Source: Patescibacteria group bacterium
GTDB taxonomy: Bacteria > Patescibacteriota > Microgenomatia > UBA12405 > JAHJSD01
Reading direction: 5' to 3'
DNA: 6,659 nucleotides
Assembly (NCBI GenBank): GCA_018830585.1
Contig: JAHJSD010000037.1
Location: forward strand, 1-6,659
Below are positions 5,405-6,659 of the stretch, in pieces. The stretch's first letter is position 1. Each line of letters starts with the position of its first letter. The notes under the pieces are model-generated. The model worked only from the letters and a program-made list of their open reading frames with translations, searched no databases and was not told where the DNA came from. The translations under genes were made by a program, and so were the position numbers.

Positions 5405-6427
5405 ATGAATTTTGCCGGAAGTGAAAAAACTTTTTCCAATCTTGGGCCGCGAAAAAAAATAAATCTAATTTCCTTGATCGCATTTTTGGGCATTTCTTTA
5501 GTCGGATTAACCGCTTTTGTTTACTCCACCCGGCAAAAACAAGAAACCAGAAAAGGAGCCGCCGGAGGTCAGAAAGCGGCTTTTTTTAAAATTGGCTCAG
5601 ACCCTGCCACTGTCGGAGTTGGCAACAGCAAAACTGTCAAAATTTACTTGAACCCGGCAGGCGAAACGGTTGACGGGGTAGACGTAATTCTGAAATTTAA
5701 CCCGGATATTGTCCGGTTAACCGGAATCAGGCCAAAAACAGGAAGCGGTTTTTCCACCTACCTGCCAATAACTGATACCATGGCTTTTGATCAATCTAAA
5801 GTTGTTTCTGATGCCCAGACGAACAGACAGCTTGAGTTTGGCGCGGTCGCTTTTAACTCCGGCGCTGGTCCAACTTCTCCTGTCACCGGCTACAACGATA
5901 TTCTTTTAGCCGAAGTCGACTTTTTGGCTTTAAAAGCGGGTGTCTCCCTCCTTCAATTTATGCTCGTTCCGGAAGGAACTACCGACTGCAATATTGTTAC
6001 TCATTCTGCCGGCGATGTTGAGGATGTTTTGGATATCACTAAAGTGGTCCACGGAGAAATCCGTGTGGAGACGGTTCAGCCTACTAATACCCCGACCTTA
6101 GCTCCGCAATGCACGCCGGGAGACACTCTCTGCTGTAGCGACACTCAAATTAGAGCCTGCAACTCTTTGCGCCAGTGGGGTTCCTGCCAAAACTGCGGCC
6201 CGGGACAAATTTGTTTAGACGATCGCTGCCAGACACCCTCGTCGACCCTGACACCAACCCCCACTCCCATCCCCGGAGATGTTGACGGAAACAGGGAGGT
6301 TGACGGATTAGATGTGATTTATCTTATTTCTTACTTTGGCAATCTTGGCGCTTGTCCTGCTTGCGATCTCGATCATAACAGCGGAGTCGACGGGCTGGAT
6401 GTGATCATGTTGATTGGTTATTTATAG
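5405..6427 (+). CDS. Membrane-anchored surface protein: cohesin-like domain, eight-Cys module, C-terminal dockerin
   Basis: The 340-residue protein starts with a basic stretch (PRKK, 15-18) and one hydrophobic helix at about 19-41, then a charged STRQKQETRKGA juxtamembrane segment: a signal anchor with the rest outside. Residues about 57-222 look like a cohesin-type beta-sandwich (PATVGVGNSKTVKIYL, DGVDVILKFNPDIVRLTGI, AEVDFLALKAG). A Thr/Pro linker (about 223-235) leads to eight cysteines (236, 243, 244, 252, 261, 264, 270, 275), probably disulphide-bonded. A second TPTPTP linker (283-288) precedes a type-I dockerin (291-340) with two calcium loops, DVDGNREVDGLD (292-303) and DLDHNSGVDGLD (321-332). 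Cohesins bind dockerins, so this protein could chain or dock partners at the cell surface; no catalytic domain is present. ATG 5405 is the only reasonable start and has no Shine-Dalgarno. The next gene, 28 bp on, looks related. Confidence 0.85.
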   Translation: MNFAGSEKTFSNLGPRKKINLISLIAFLGISLVGLTAFVYSTRQKQETRKGAAGGQKAAFFKIGSDPATVGVGNSKTVKIYLNPAGETVDGVDVILKFNPDIVRLTGIRPKTGSGFSTYLPITDTMAFDQSKVVSDAQTNRQLEFGAVAFNSGAGPTSPVTGYNDILLAEVDFLALKAGVSLLQFMLVPEGTTDCNIVTHSAGDVEDVLDITKVVHGEIRVETVQPTNTPTLAPQCTPGDTLCCSDTQIRACNSLRQWGSCQNCGPGQICLDDRCQTPSSTLTPTPTPIPGDVDGNREVDGLDVIYLISYFGNLGACPACDLDHNSGVDGLDVIMLIGYL

Positions 6428-6443
6428 ATAAGAATAAAAGCAG

Positions 6444-6449
6444 TAAAAT
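6444..6449 (+). promoter_or_regulatory. Possible -10 box before the last gene
   Basis: TAAAAT (five of six matches to TATAAT) ends six bases before the ATG at 6456, the spacing expected for a leaderless transcript. The -35 position (6421-6426, TTTATA) matches only three of six bases, so read-through from the previous gene is equally likely. Confidence 0.35.
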
Positions 6450-6455
6450 AAACTA

Positions 6456-6659
6456 ATGAAAAGATTAATTATCGGTCTTTTTCTTCTTTTGCTCTTAGTG
6501 GCAGTGCCTCTTTCTATCTCCCGGTTGAAAAAGAGAGTAGAGTATCAAGGCAGCGCCGCTTCTGCCGATACCGCCTCATTATCTTTTTCACCGAACAGCC
6601 GGTCCATGGCTCCAAACCAGGAAGGCACTTTGACTGTGATGGCAACAATTGACACCACC
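6456..6659 (+). CDS. Secreted or membrane-anchored protein, probably a second cohesin-like protein, cut by window end
   Basis: Sixty-eight codons are visible from ATG 6456 with no stop. MKRLIIGLFLLLLLVAVPLSI is a signal peptide or anchor (basic start, hydrophobic 4-20), followed by a charged segment (SRLKKRVEYQGSAA) much like the juxtamembrane part of the preceding protein. Then ASLSFSPNSRSMAPNQEGTL and TVMATID parallel the first strands of the cohesin-like domain upstream (FFKIGSDPATVGVGNSKTVKIYL). The two are probably paralogues in one transcription unit, 28 bp apart. No Shine-Dalgarno is seen. The C-terminus and any dockerin lie outside the window. Confidence 0.75.
   Translation, partial: MKRLIIGLFLLLLLVAVPLSISRLKKRVEYQGSAASADTASLSFSPNSRSMAPNQEGTLTVMATIDTT

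Overview
The window looks like a piece of a small, AT-leaning bacterial genome, most likely from the Candidate Phyla Radiation (Patescibacteria, perhaps Microgenomates-like). This is inferred from three things: tightly packed nucleotide-biosynthesis genes, a REP-type (Y1/HUH) transposase beside REP-like palindromes, and membrane-anchored proteins with cohesin-like and dockerin domains. TGA appears to be used as a stop (1950-1952), so there is no sign of the UGA-recoding lineages. Taxonomy could not be tested here.

Left region (1-650) is a mobile-element scrapyard. It holds the N-terminal part of a RAYT/IS200-like transposase on the minus strand (1-173), a five-copy 9-bp tandem array (226-271), the C-terminal relic of a DDE-type transposase (271-441), a short unassigned stretch (442-537), and a REP-like imperfect inverted repeat (538-650). 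The last ends exactly where a broken pyrK begins.

Middle region (642-5087) is a co-directional nucleotide-biosynthesis cluster: a pyrK remnant (N-terminus missing and frameshifted), pyrF (type-2 OMP decarboxylase), an unknown 66-residue protein, pyrE (orotate phosphoribosyltransferase), guaA (stand-alone ATP pyrophosphatase subunit of GMP synthase), and guaB (IMP dehydrogenase with CBS domains). PyrE and PyrF make UMP from orotate. GuaB and GuaA convert IMP to XMP and then GMP. The 3' end of pyrE runs through a compact palindromic element (2597-2651). The decayed pyrK suggests that the flavin/2Fe-2S partner of dihydroorotate dehydrogenase has been lost or replaced, unless the frameshift is a sequencing error.

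Right region (5088-6659) starts with about 317 bp lacking a confident gene. It is rich in hairpins and contains one doubtful 53-codon ORF. It ends in a clear sigma-70-like promoter whose start point falls almost on the ATG of a 340-residue surface protein: signal anchor, cohesin-like domain, eight-cysteine module, dockerin. A second anchored protein with a similar layout starts 28 bp later and runs off the window.

No complete novel system is visible. The best leads are the double-lesioned pyrK beside a REP-like element, the divergent eukaryote-like GuaB, the hairpin-rich intergenic block, the palindrome grafted onto pyrE, and the cohesin-plus-dockerin surface protein that looks leaderless.
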